Shown in pieces: positions 1-6,734 of a DNA stretch of 8,226 nucleotides. The translations under genes were made by a program, and so were the position numbers. Each line of letters opens with the position of its first letter. Positions within the stretch are counted from its first letter, which is position 1. The DNA is from Gemmatimonadota bacterium (GTDB lineage Bacteria; Gemmatimonadota; Gemmatimonadetes; Longimicrobiales; Gaopeijiaceae): contig SKZC01000314.1 of assembly GCA_007127575.1 (NCBI GenBank), forward strand, positions 1-8,226, in the 5' to 3' direction. A model generated the notes under the pieces. The model saw only the letters and a program-made list of their open reading frames with translations, had not been told where the DNA came from and ran no database searches.

Positions 1-2
1 AC

Positions 3-938
3 CGTGACGGCTGGGCGGCCTACTTCCGATACCGCCCGGAGGGCAGCCCAGTAGAGCTCTCCGCCGAGTTCCGGGAAGAGGAGCACACCTTCGCACCCAT
101 CCGAAACCCCTGGACGCTGGGAGACGACCAGGACCCCTGGCGCCCCCAGCCGACGGTGGCCCGGGGTGAATTCCGCTCGGTGGGCGTGTCCCTGGCCCTG
201 GACACTCGAAACGACCTCCGCGCTCCGTCCGACGGGTGGTTGGTGGACGCCAGGCTCCGGCGGGGCGTGGGAGGCAACCTCATGATCCCCGTCCTGACAC
301 CGGAGCCGGGAGAAGCCATGCCCACCGTCGCCTCCTCGACCCAACGCCGGGTGGACGCGAGCCTGACCACGGGTCACCTGGACGCCCGCCGGTACCTCAG
401 GCTGGGCCCCGCCACCCGACTGGCCCTGCGGGGCCTCTGGGCGGGCGCCCTTTCCGAGGATCCCCTGCCCCCGCAGCTTCAGCACGCCCTGGGTGGGGAG
501 GGCTCCCTCCCGGGCCACCGCCGGTTCCGCGGGGACTGCGGCGCTCGCTCCGTCCTCTTTCGGAATCCAGAGGAGGCGGACGAGCTCACCTTCGGCGCCT
601 ATGGCTGCGACCGCATCGGGCTCCTGCAGGTGGAGCTACAGCGGGGTCTGGACCAGGGGTGGGATCTCCTTCCCGACGAGTGGGGAAATGGGGAGGCGGA
701 GTGGGAGTGGGCCTCCCTTCTTCGATTCCGACCCCGGTGGTCCCTTTTCTTCAATGTGGGCAAGGGGTCGGTGCAGGCCGAGGACGGGTTCCTGGGCGTC
801 CTCCGTCAGGGCACGCCCACGCTGGCCGATGCCGGTGCCGGCCTCTTTCTGGGACCTCTGGGCCTCTACTGGGCCGCCCCGGTCACGGAGCGGGATCGTG
901 GGGTGAATTTCTTCGTCCGACTCCACCACCGCTTCTGA
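3..938 (+). CDS. Omp85/BamA-TamA family outer-membrane beta-barrel protein, C-terminal part (5' end outside window)
   Basis: The frame is open from the first base, so about 311 C-terminal residues are visible and the start lies upstream. Seen: alternating polar/hydrophobic strands; the barrel signature LDTRNDLRAPSDGWLV (nt 198 on), matching the DTR.DP..P..GW strand of Omp85 proteins; a glycine-rich segment LGGEGSLPGHRRF near nt 490-527, where the family has the L6 (V/I)RG(F/Y) motif; and a final residue Phe (VRLHHRF), the usual beta-signal end of outer-membrane barrels. Two cysteines (codons at 537 and 606) flank the rest of this loop and could form an extracellular disulfide. The family inserts or secretes proteins at the outer membrane. 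Any POTRA domains would be upstream, so I cannot separate BamA, TamA, patatin-linked or other barrels. A DUF4390-like gene follows after 7 nt. Family assignment is good; the exact role is unknown. Confidence 0.8.
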   Translation, partial: RDGWAAYFRYRPEGSPVELSAEFREEEHTFAPIRNPWTLGDDQDPWRPQPTVARGEFRSVGVSLALDTRNDLRAPSDGWLVDARLRRGVGGNLMIPVLTPEPGEAMPTVASSTQRRVDASLTTGHLDARRYLRLGPATRLALRGLWAGALSEDPLPPQLQHALGGEGSLPGHRRFRGDCGARSVLFRNPEEADELTFGAYGCDRIGLLQVELQRGLDQGWDLLPDEWGNGEAEWEWASLLRFRPRWSLFFNVGKGSVQAEDGFLGVLRQGTPTLADAGAGLFLGPLGLYWAAPVTERDRGVNFFVRLHHRF

Positions 939-945
939 CCGACAC

Positions 946-1617
946 GTGGAGCGACCCGGCGGGTCCGGTCTACTTTTCCTGGCCACGCTCATCGCGCTGG
1001 CCGTGGGCCTACCTGGGCAGGTGCAGGGCCAGGAGCCCCCGGTGCGCCTCGCCGTGGACCGGGACGAGGGCTCGGTCCAGGTGGAGCTGGGCGGACTCCT
1101 GGAGGAGGGAGGGGTGGCCGGCCCCCTCGCTTCGGGCCTTCCCGTTCGCATCCACGTCGTCACCGAGCTTTGGAGGGACCGCCTTGTGGATGCGCTGGAG
1201 GGCCGAAGCGAGTGGCGAGGCACCGTGGTTCTGGAGCCACTGGGGAACCGGTATCGCATCGAAGCGGGACCGCCGGGGAATCCCGACGCAACCCAGATCA
1301 CCGCAACGGAGCTCCCCGAGGTCCACCGGATCCTCCAGGAGAGCCTGGAGGTCCCCCTGACGCCCTCCCGGGCCGGGACCTTCTACTACCTGGTGCGAGT
1401 GGAGGTGGAGACCCTCTCGGCCTCGGACCTGGAAGAGCTGAGCCGATGGCTCCAGGGGGACCTGGGGCCAGCCGTGGATGAGGGTGGCGGCGTGGTCGAC
1501 GCGGTGGGCCGGGGCCTTCGCCGACTTTTCGTCCGCGTCCTGGGACTTCCGGTGGAACGCTATGAAGTACGGAGCGAGCGATTCCAGTATCCGCCTCCCC
1601 CCGAAGAAGGACGGTGA
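946..1617 (+). CDS. DUF4390-like secreted protein
   Basis: A 223-residue protein. The GTG at 946 is the first start codon after an in-frame stop at 904-906. It gives a short N-terminus with a hydrophobic run (LLFLATLIALAVG, about residues 9-21) ending near QVQGQE, typical of a cleaved Sec signal peptide. The mature part begins with a beta-rich stretch. A segment with GLPVRIHVVTELWR (about residues 64-77) matches the pattern 'aLesGlPl.i...i.l.R' of DUF4390 proteins, followed by the usual strand NRYRIE and a later FYYLVRVEVETLSASDL strand. The function of DUF4390 is not established; members are envelope proteins of about 200 residues. No clear Shine-Dalgarno precedes the GTG, so coupling to the barrel gene ending 7 nt upstream is likely. 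The pair suggests a shared outer-membrane or periplasmic role. The C-terminus ends in a proline/glutamate-rich tail. Family call is by eye and moderate. Confidence 0.65.
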   Translation: MERPGGSGLLFLATLIALAVGLPGQVQGQEPPVRLAVDRDEGSVQVELGGLLEEGGVAGPLASGLPVRIHVVTELWRDRLVDALEGRSEWRGTVVLEPLGNRYRIEAGPPGNPDATQITATELPEVHRILQESLEVPLTPSRAGTFYYLVRVEVETLSASDLEELSRWLQGDLGPAVDEGGGVVDAVGRGLRRLFVRVLGLPVERYEVRSERFQYPPPPEEGR

Positions 1618-1650
1618 CGAAGGCGGCGACGCCACGGGAGGAGCGTGCCG

Positions 1651-1675
1651 ATTACCGCCGGACCGGCGCGGTAGT
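1651..1675. terminator. Hairpin between convergent genes, possible bidirectional terminator
   Basis: The arms ATTACCGC (1651-1658) and GCGGTAGT (1668-1675) pair over 8 bp, with one T-G wobble when read on the + strand, around a 9-nt loop. The loop itself contains CCGG and can form an alternative GCCGG/CCGGC fold. It sits midway in the 70-nt gap between the + strand pair and the minus-strand operon, where a shared terminator is expected. There is no T-run on either side, so it is not a classical intrinsic terminator; it may only stabilise 3' ends or act with Rho. Confidence 0.4.
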
Positions 1676-1687
1676 AGGTGGGGAAGG

Positions 1688-2914
1688 TCAGATCTCGTCC
1701 AGGAGGGTGAGGACCTCTTCCACCTGCGTCCAGCCCACGCGCATGAGAAAGGTGTTGTTCCGGCCGTAGGATTTCTCCCCCAGGATGAAAAAGCCGGGTT
1801 CGGGGTTGGCGAGGGTCTCCGGGCCGTGGCCGGTCTCGTCCAGACAGTCCTCACTGGACGAGCCCAGGAGGGCGGCGGCCAGCTTCATGGGACCCTGCGT
1901 GGCGTAGCATTCGTGAACCTGAAGCTGGCGGTAGAGGTGGTGGTCGCCCACCGACCCCGTGAGGGAGAGGATCCGGTCCACTTCCACCTCCGACGTGCTT
2001 CCGGCCCGGGTCCGGAGCTCCACCTTGAGCCCGGGGCCATCGGGGCCAGGCCGCCCTCCTCCCCGGATTCGCTCCACCACCACCCCCTTCCGAACCTCCA
2101 CCCCCGGGGCCCCACCCTGCACGATCTCCCGGGCCTCCCGCAGCAGGGCGCTCCGCAGGGTCAACGGATCGTAAGGGTCCGGCCTCCACGACGCATCCGC
2201 TCGACGAAGTGCCCAGATTACCTGGACATCAGCCCCGTTCCTGGCCGAAGCCGCCAGGTCACGAGCCGCAGTCTGTGCGGAGTGCCCCCCTCCCACCAGC
2301 AGCACCGTCCTCCCCTCCCATTCCTCTGCATCCCGAACCGGATCCGGGATGCGGCGATGGATTCGCTGCTTCCACCGGTCCTCCCCCGGGGCCGGGATGC
2401 CTCCGTCGCCGGTGAAGTTGGGGTTGTGGTAGGTCCCGCTGCAGTCCAGGACGACCCCGGCCCGTTCCACCCACTCCCTCCCTTCACCGTCGGACAGGAG
2501 AAGGCGGAAGGGAGAACCGCTCCGTGCCCCGGTTCCGATCTCTTCGTGCTTCAGGAGTACGTCCCGGCCCACCGCCTCCACCCGGACTCCCGTACGGATT
2601 CCGGCGGACACCTTCGGGTGGGCGGCCAGAGGCTCCAGCACCCGCTCCACCAGCTCCGCCCCGGTGGGACATCGATCCAGCTCCTCCTCTCCCGGTAGGG
2701 TGGATTCGGGAAGGTGCCGGGCCGCTCGCGGGGATACGTTCATCTTCCAGGGTGAGAAGAGACGGACGTGCCCCCAGGCCCGGACGTTCTCCCCCACGCT
2801 TTCCCCGACCTCATAGAGCCGGAAAGGGCGACCCGTCTCCGCCATGGCCAATGCCGCTTCCAATCCCACAGGGCCTCCACCCAGGATGGCCACCCGGTTC
2901 CGCTCGTCACTCAC
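1688..2914 (-). CDS. FAD/NAD(P)H-dependent oxidoreductase, flavin monooxygenase-like two-Rossmann fold
   Basis: A 408-residue protein with two dinucleotide-binding folds. The N-terminal ILGGGPVGLEAA (residues 10-21) is the GxGxxG FAD motif. A second motif, VLLVGGGHSAQTAA (204-217), is the NAD(P)H site in the position expected for flavin-containing monooxygenases and thioredoxin-reductase-like proteins. VVLDCSGTY (154-162) is the ATG-like hinge. The C-terminal ILGEKSYGRNNTFLMRVGWTQV (about 377-398) looks like the second FAD contact and helix. No CxxC redox pair is visible, which argues against a disulfide reductase. A segment near residues 48-56 (GHVRLFSPW) also occurs, from memory, in uncharacterised bacterial flavoproteins. 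The GTG at 2914 is chosen because AGGAGGGG lies 5 nt upstream and the Rossmann strand begins at once; a longer upstream frame reads back through the GNAT gene. It is last in the operon, 31 nt after the GNAT gene. Substrate unknown; hydroxylation or dehydrogenation of an amine or acid is possible. Confidence 0.82.
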   Translation of the reverse strand: MSDERNRVAILGGGPVGLEAALAMAETGRPFRLYEVGESVGENVRAWGHVRLFSPWKMNVSPRAARHLPESTLPGEEELDRCPTGAELVERVLEPLAAHPKVSAGIRTGVRVEAVGRDVLLKHEEIGTGARSGSPFRLLLSDGEGREWVERAGVVLDCSGTYHNPNFTGDGGIPAPGEDRWKQRIHRRIPDPVRDAEEWEGRTVLLVGGGHSAQTAARDLAASARNGADVQVIWALRRADASWRPDPYDPLTLRSALLREAREIVQGGAPGVEVRKGVVVERIRGGGRPGPDGPGLKVELRTRAGSTSEVEVDRILSLTGSVGDHHLYRQLQVHECYATQGPMKLAAALLGSSSEDCLDETGHGPETLANPEPGFFILGEKSYGRNNTFLMRVGWTQVEEVLTLLDEI

Positions 2915-2919
2915 AGGGT

Positions 2920-2927
2920 CCCCTCCT
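2920..2927 (-). promoter_or_regulatory. Ribosome binding site of the FAD oxidoreductase gene
   Basis: On the minus strand AGGAGGGG lies 5 nt before the GTG at 2914. It decides this start over upstream in-frame codons that fall inside the GNAT gene. Confidence 0.75.
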
Positions 2928-2945
2928 TCCCTTGTTCTGCATGGC

Positions 2946-3773
2946 TCAGGCTCTCTCCTTCCGAACCAACAGATAGTCCGCCACGGTTCCCCGACGGACC
3001 AGCTCGCGGACCTCGTAGCCGCGGGAAAGCAGATCCGTAAAGGCCTGGCGGGTGGCCTCCCTCCATCGCCGAGCTCCATCGGGCTCCTGAAGGAGGGCGT
3101 TGAAGTCCAGGGGGATGGGAATGAGGAGCTCCGGATCATCCAGACCCGTCCTAGGCAGGCCGGGAACCGGGGCGCCCGCTCCTCCCTCCACGGGTACCAC
3201 CCGGGAGAGGCCCGCCACGTCTTCCGCCACCGGCGGCGACTCCCGCCCCCGGAGGCGGGCCTCCACCCGGGGCGCCGCCAGCGACCACGTCACCACGAGT
3301 CGATCCGTGGGAAGACCTCCATGCAGATCGGACCCGGTGAAGCCGTACATATTGGGTTCGTAGCTCCGGGCCACCGCCCCCAGCCGGGCCAGGTTCAAGT
3401 GACCGTTCCGAGCCACCAGGGGGTCGAAGGTCCAGTAGACCGTATCCACTCCCGCCGCCAGCATCTCCTCCCGCTGAAAGGCCTTGAGCCGCATCCCCAG
3501 TCCCCGCCCTCGGGCCTCGGGACGGACCGCCAACATGTCGGACCAGTGAACCGGACGTCGGTCCTCCCACCCCGTCATGCCGAACACGAACCCCTGGAGC
3601 TTCCCCTGCGGGGAGAACGCGCCCCCCACCACTCCCCCCAACCGCCGGCTCACCTTCAGGATCGCAAGGGGAACCTTTTCCGAGAAATTTCGGCCCCACA
3701 CCTCTTCCTGGAGCTCCACACACGCCTGGTACTCATCCACCGTTTCCAGGGAGCGGATCGCCGGCTTCGTCAT
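2946..3773 (-). CDS. GNAT-superfamily N-acyltransferase, COG3375-like
   Basis: A 275-residue protein. GNAT motif A is clear: MLAVRPEARGRGLGMRLK (residues 80-97), with the acyl-CoA pyrophosphate loop RGRGLG at 88-93. Conserved downstream blocks are WTFDPLVARN (114-123), LNLARLGA (126-133), NMYGF (141-145) and GLPTDRLVVTW (153-163). This set of motifs and the length of about 270 residues match the 'predicted GNAT superfamily acetyltransferase' group COG3375, whose C-terminal half after the GNAT core is extra. The reaction is acyl transfer from acyl-CoA to an amine. From memory, a GNAT protein of this sort works as the N-succinyltransferase in N-succinylamino acid racemase operons, where an M20 desuccinylase is also present; that parallel is inference. 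The ATG at 3773 overlaps the upstream stop as ATGA and is preceded by GGAGGGGGG, so translation is probably coupled. Acyl donor and acceptor are unknown. Confidence 0.82.
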   Translation of the reverse strand: MTKPAIRSLETVDEYQACVELQEEVWGRNFSEKVPLAILKVSRRLGGVVGGAFSPQGKLQGFVFGMTGWEDRRPVHWSDMLAVRPEARGRGLGMRLKAFQREEMLAAGVDTVYWTFDPLVARNGHLNLARLGAVARSYEPNMYGFTGSDLHGGLPTDRLVVTWSLAAPRVEARLRGRESPPVAEDVAGLSRVVPVEGGAGAPVPGLPRTGLDDPELLIPIPLDFNALLQEPDGARRWREATRQAFTDLLSRGYEVRELVRRGTVADYLLVRKERA

Positions 3774-4834
3774 CCCCCCTCCAACGCGCCTCCTGGAGGC
3801 ATGGCCCCCTGGAGGCCGGATTCGAAACCAAGCCGTGGAGCCAGGAGGGCCGCGGCCCGGGGCCACGTCTCCGGGTCCCGAAGGTTCATGGCCGGGAGGC
3901 CGGAGAGTCGGTGAACCAGCTCCACTCCCGCCGTGGTGTTGGACGCCACCCCCGTGACCAGATCCACCTTCAGGGGATAGGCCTTCTGAATTCCCAAGAC
4001 GGCGTACGGGTCCGTGGCGCACAGCACCACGAATCGAACCTGGTCCCGGATCGCCTCTACCGCCGCCTCCCCATTGTACGGCTCCAGGGGAGAGGCCCCC
4101 ACCTCCACCACCGCTACGTCCGCCTTCGAGGCGGCCATCCTGGGCAGAAGTCGTTTCAGCGCCCGACCGTACTCCTCCGGTTCCACCACCGTGGAGGGAA
4201 GGCCCCCGTCCACGAAGTCCAGGACGGTGGCGGCACCGGCATCGCTCATCCCCAGGATGTCCCGGTAGTGTCCCGCCCCGGTGAGCTTGGCGCCCAGGAC
4301 CTCCAATCCCTGATCCACCAACCGACGGATCAGAATGCGCGCCGCAGTGGTCTTGCCGGCGGACATGGAGGTACCCGCTACCAGAATGGTGGGGATACGG
4401 TAGGGACGAGGATCCGGTCCCGGCGGCACCACTCCCGCCATGGAGGTCGGCTCACCGTTCACCAGCAGGTGGCCCTCGTAGTCCACCGATGGAAAGGGGT
4501 CCATGAGCATGGAGAGGGAAGTCACTCGACCCAAAACGCCTCCACCCGTCAGGACCTCCATCTGGAGGTCTGACGTCACCTTCTCCCAGCTTCCCGTGGC
4601 TTCCAGGGTGGCGGCTCGCCGTCCCAGCGCACCTACGATCCGATCGCCTTCCGTGAGCTCCACCTTGCGTCCGTTCCGGAGCTCCAACAGCCGTTCCGTG
4701 GATCCTCTCACCACCCGACCCACCACGAAGTCCCCGTTCCGCCACTTTTCCCGAGGACGGGGCTCCACCTCCTCGCTCCCTTCGTCCCGGGTGACGAGTC
4801 TGGCCACGGAGCTGAAGATGAGTCCTCTGCTCAC
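3770..4834 (-). CDS. P-loop protein with DUF1611/DgcN-like C-terminal domain and an unfamiliar beta-rich N-terminal domain
   Basis: A 354-residue protein. The C-terminal half begins with strand IPTILVA and a Walker A loop GTSMSAGKTTAA (residues 154-165, Lys161). Next come LTGAGHYRDILGMSDAGAA (184-202) and LDFVDGGLPS (205-214), then a Walker-B-like strand VAVVEVGASPL (240-250) and a final strand FVVLCATDPYAVLG (268-281). The order of these blocks resembles DUF1611/COG3367 (GTDCxxGK; DFVxGxxE; EGQGSL) and, more distantly, BioD/MobB-type P-loop enzymes, but several signature residues differ. DUF1611 member DgcN is described as a D-glutamate N-acetyltransferase. Residues about 30-130 are strand-rich (GDFVVGRVV, GDRIVGALGRRAATLE, LTGGGVLGRVTS) and do not look like the Rossmann-like N-terminus usual in DUF1611; I do not recognise them. 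The GTG at 4834 forms a GTGA overlap with the upstream M20 stop and has GGGGAGG 7 nt before it. The substrate may be shared with the M20 and GNAT neighbours. Confidence 0.72.
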   Translation of the reverse strand: MSRGLIFSSVARLVTRDEGSEEVEPRPREKWRNGDFVVGRVVRGSTERLLELRNGRKVELTEGDRIVGALGRRAATLEATGSWEKVTSDLQMEVLTGGGVLGRVTSLSMLMDPFPSVDYEGHLLVNGEPTSMAGVVPPGPDPRPYRIPTILVAGTSMSAGKTTAARILIRRLVDQGLEVLGAKLTGAGHYRDILGMSDAGAATVLDFVDGGLPSTVVEPEEYGRALKRLLPRMAASKADVAVVEVGASPLEPYNGEAAVEAIRDQVRFVVLCATDPYAVLGIQKAYPLKVDLVTGVASNTTAGVELVHRLSGLPAMNLRDPETWPRAAALLAPRLGFESGLQGAMPPGGALEGG

Positions 4835-6063
4835 GACGCATCCTCCCCGAAGGGATCCCATCGCTCCGGCACCTCCACCTCCTCCGGAGGCGGAAGTGGC
4901 GGAATCAGGAGGAGGAGGGCCAGAAGCGCGGCCCGGTCCACCATATCCGGGATGCTGGCCCACTCGTGCACGGCGTGAGCTCCGTCCCCCACGGCCCCCA
5001 GACCGTCCAGGGTGGCGGTGAAGAGGCTGGTGAAGTTCCCATCCGACGCCCCCCCCGACATCCCCTCCTCCAGCTCGAGCCCCAGTCGGGCGCCTGCGCC
5101 CCTTGCCGCACCCCACAGGAGGCGATTTCTGGGAGTGCCCTCCATGGGAGGCCGGTCCACCCCACCCTCCACCTCCAACCTCGTCCCCGGGGTGCTCGAC
5201 TGAAGCGCCAGAACCTTCTCCTCCACCCACCGCCCGTCCTCAGCGGTGCGGACCCGCAGATCCACCGTGGCTCGACACTCGGCAGCCACCACGTTGGGAC
5301 GGGTCCCACCCTCCACTTGGCCCACGTTCACACCGATGCCCCGGTCGGGGTCCGAGAGGGCGTGAAGGGCGTGGATTACGTGTCCCATCTCCTGGATGGC
5401 GCTCACACCCTGTTCCGGAGCCAGCCCCGTGTGGGAGCTCCGCCCCACCACCCGAATCCGGAAGTGCCCCGTCCCCCGACGGGTGGTCTTCAAGCGGCCC
5501 TCCAAACCGAGAGCCGGCTCCAGAACGAACGCCCGGTCCGCTCGGGCCGCCAGCTTTCGGATCCGCTGCTCCGATTCCGGACTTCCGATCTCCTCGTCGG
5601 AGTTGACGAACACCACGGGAGCCACCGTGGGCTCCAGCCCCAGGTCGTGAAGGGCCCGGAGGGCGAAGACCATCTGCACCAGCCCCCCCTTCATGTCGAA
5701 GACACCAGGTCCACGGATCACATCCCCCTCCACCTCCACCGGCATCTCGGCCAGAGTGCCCAGGGGCCAGACCGTATCCGTGTGACCCACCAGGAGCTGA
5801 TACGGGACTCCCGACCGACAAACGCGGGGCCGAAGGAGAACCTGTCCCCAGGTCTCGGTCCCGGGAAACCGGCTGGACCGGAACCCCACCTCCTCCAACG
5901 CCTCTTGGAGCCGGGTCATGACGGGCTCCTGGGTTTCCGGCATCGTGGAGGGGGACTCCATGGAGGTGATCTCCGCCAGGAAGTCCACCATCGCCTCCCG
6001 CCGTTCCTCAAGGTAGCTTCGGAGAGCCAACGCCTTGCTAGCAGATACCACGGCCTCAGTCAC
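4831..6063 (-). CDS. M20-family zinc metallopeptidase/amidohydrolase (carboxypeptidase G2/ArgE type)
   Basis: A 410-residue protein with the full set of M20 active-site blocks: GHTDTVWPLGT (residues 93-103; His94 zinc ligand, Asp96), GVFDMKGG (120-127; Asp123 bridging ligand), NSDEEIGSPES (154-164; catalytic Glu157, ligand Glu158), VLEPAL (180-185; Glu182), and GDGAHAVHEW (359-368; His363 likely the last ligand). His211 in SSHTG lies in the lid/dimer domain, and GGASDGNF (337-344) is the substrate-side loop. These order and spacing features match glutamate carboxypeptidase and acyl-amino-acid hydrolases, which cleave C-terminal or N-acyl amide bonds; no signal peptide is seen, so it is cytoplasmic. 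The GTG at 6063 overlaps the upstream stop as GTGA but has no good ribosome site, implying coupled translation. It ends in a short proline/glutamate-rich tail. With the adjacent GNAT it suggests acylation and deacylation of an amino acid. The exact substrate cannot be read. Confidence 0.88.
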   Translation of the reverse strand: MTEAVVSASKALALRSYLEERREAMVDFLAEITSMESPSTMPETQEPVMTRLQEALEEVGFRSSRFPGTETWGQVLLRPRVCRSGVPYQLLVGHTDTVWPLGTLAEMPVEVEGDVIRGPGVFDMKGGLVQMVFALRALHDLGLEPTVAPVVFVNSDEEIGSPESEQRIRKLAARADRAFVLEPALGLEGRLKTTRRGTGHFRIRVVGRSSHTGLAPEQGVSAIQEMGHVIHALHALSDPDRGIGVNVGQVEGGTRPNVVAAECRATVDLRVRTAEDGRWVEEKVLALQSSTPGTRLEVEGGVDRPPMEGTPRNRLLWGAARGAGARLGLELEEGMSGGASDGNFTSLFTATLDGLGAVGDGAHAVHEWASIPDMVDRAALLALLLLIPPLPPPEEVEVPERWDPFGEDAS

Positions 6064-6644
6064 CGTCGGAAGTCCGCAGGAAAGGGGAACGGGGCGGCCC
6101 GGTCCACGGTGGCCACCCTCCCGGGGCTGACGTAGACAAGCAGCGGCTCCTCCGCCAACACCTCCTGGTCCGGCCGCTCGGAGCTCCGTAGCGCCTCCGT
6201 GGGCACCCGAGCCGCCACCACCTTCCCCAGGATCAGGCTGTTGTCGCCCAGGTCGTCCACCACCTGGTGCAATTCACACTCCAGGTGAAGGTGGGCCCCT
6301 TCCAACAGGCGTCCCTCCACGACCTCTGCAGGGAGCGTGGGCAGGAGCTCCAGTCCCGGTGTCGCTCCATCCGGTTCCACCCGGGGCTGAGCCGAAAGGC
6401 TCGTCTCCAAAACCTGATGGGGACGGGGAAAGCTCACGGCGAACCCTCCCCACTCCCGCACGTTGTGGTACGTGGAGTGACTGGGTGCGCAGACGAAGCT
6501 GAAGTACCCTCCCCACCCTGCGGGCCCCGCCATGTGTTTGGGCGCCAAATCGTACCCGTCGCCTTCTCGGGTGCCCACCAGCACCAGGGGTGCCACCGTG
6601 AAGAACCGGTCCCAAAGGGGCCGGGCCGGATCCAGCTCCACCAT
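6060..6644 (-). CDS. Flavin reductase-fold (PF01613-type) FMN-binding protein
   Basis: A 194-residue protein from the preferred start. Residues 1-75 show the split-barrel flavin reductase pattern: FFTVAPLVLVGTREG, then DLAPKHMAGP (substrate/FMN side), YFSFVCAPSHSTYHNV and GGFAVSFPRPHQV. The later HLHLECELHQVVDDLGDNSLILGKVVAA corresponds to the strand-rich core before the C-terminal arm. The family binds FMN and either reduces free flavin for a partner oxygenase or acts as a small flavoprotein oxidoreductase. ATG 6644 is chosen because AGGAAGG lies 5 nt upstream and homologues begin with a short lead before the 'D.F..vaPlvlVgT' block. In-frame ATGs at 6671, 6704 and 6710 give longer versions, but 6704 and 6710 sit next to a hairpin. 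The stop overlaps the M20 start by 4 nt (GTGA). It could supply reduced flavin to the FAD enzyme at the operon's end, which is speculative. Confidence 0.82.
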   Translation of the reverse strand: MVELDPARPLWDRFFTVAPLVLVGTREGDGYDLAPKHMAGPAGWGGYFSFVCAPSHSTYHNVREWGGFAVSFPRPHQVLETSLSAQPRVEPDGATPGLELLPTLPAEVVEGRLLEGAHLHLECELHQVVDDLGDNSLILGKVVAARVPTEALRSSERPDQEVLAEEPLLVYVSPGRVATVDRAAPFPFPADFRR

Positions 6645-6649
6645 TCCAT

Positions 6650-6656
6650 CCTTCCT
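6650..6656 (-). promoter_or_regulatory. Ribosome binding site of the flavin reductase gene
   Basis: AGGAAGG on the minus strand, 5 nt before ATG 6644. It is the best site among the four candidate in-frame ATGs and so decides the start. Confidence 0.6.
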
Positions 6657-6710
6657 GAGTCCCTCCTCCATACCTCGCACTCCCGCGTCGAATCCACCCG
6701 TCATCCTCAT

Positions 6711-6734
6711 GCCCCGGAAAATACTACCGGGAGC
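6711..6734 (-). other. Intergenic hairpin between the glcF-like and flavin reductase genes
   Basis: Arms GCCCCGG (6711-6717) and CCGGGAGC (6727-6734) pair over 7 bp with one bulged base around the loop AAAATACTA. It starts 12 nt after the glcF-like stop codon (6747) and ends directly before the farthest-upstream ATG (6710). There is no U-run after the stem on the minus strand, so full termination is unlikely; attenuation or mRNA-end protection is possible. It lies in the longest non-coding stretch inside the operon, about 100 nt if translation begins at 6644. Confidence 0.35.

Noticed and set aside
236..1360. A 374-codon + strand frame overlapping both the barrel and the DUF4390-like gene
   Set aside because: The Pro/Gly/Arg-rich translation has no domain, and the two overlapping frames carry a beta-signal and a signal peptide.
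1622..1633. Small GGCG-GCGA-CGCC hairpin just after the DUF4390-like stop
   Set aside because: Only 4 bp. The GNRA-type loop is of interest, but the stem is too short to call in DNA this GC-rich.
1478..2698. A 406-codon + strand open frame antisense to the FAD oxidoreductase
   Set aside because: It is a by-product of high-GC third-position bias. Its translation is low-complexity (Pro/Arg/Gly/His-rich) with no motifs, and the minus strand carries clear FAD and NAD(P)H motifs and a ribosome site.
2844..3914. A 356-codon + strand frame antisense to the GNAT gene
   Set aside because: Compositional shadow. The GNAT frame has motif A and all family blocks.
4835..5230. N-terminal extension of the P-loop gene to 5230
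   Set aside because: It would lie wholly inside the M20 gene, is Gly-rich without pattern, and the GTG at 4834 has GGGGAGG and a GTGA overlap.
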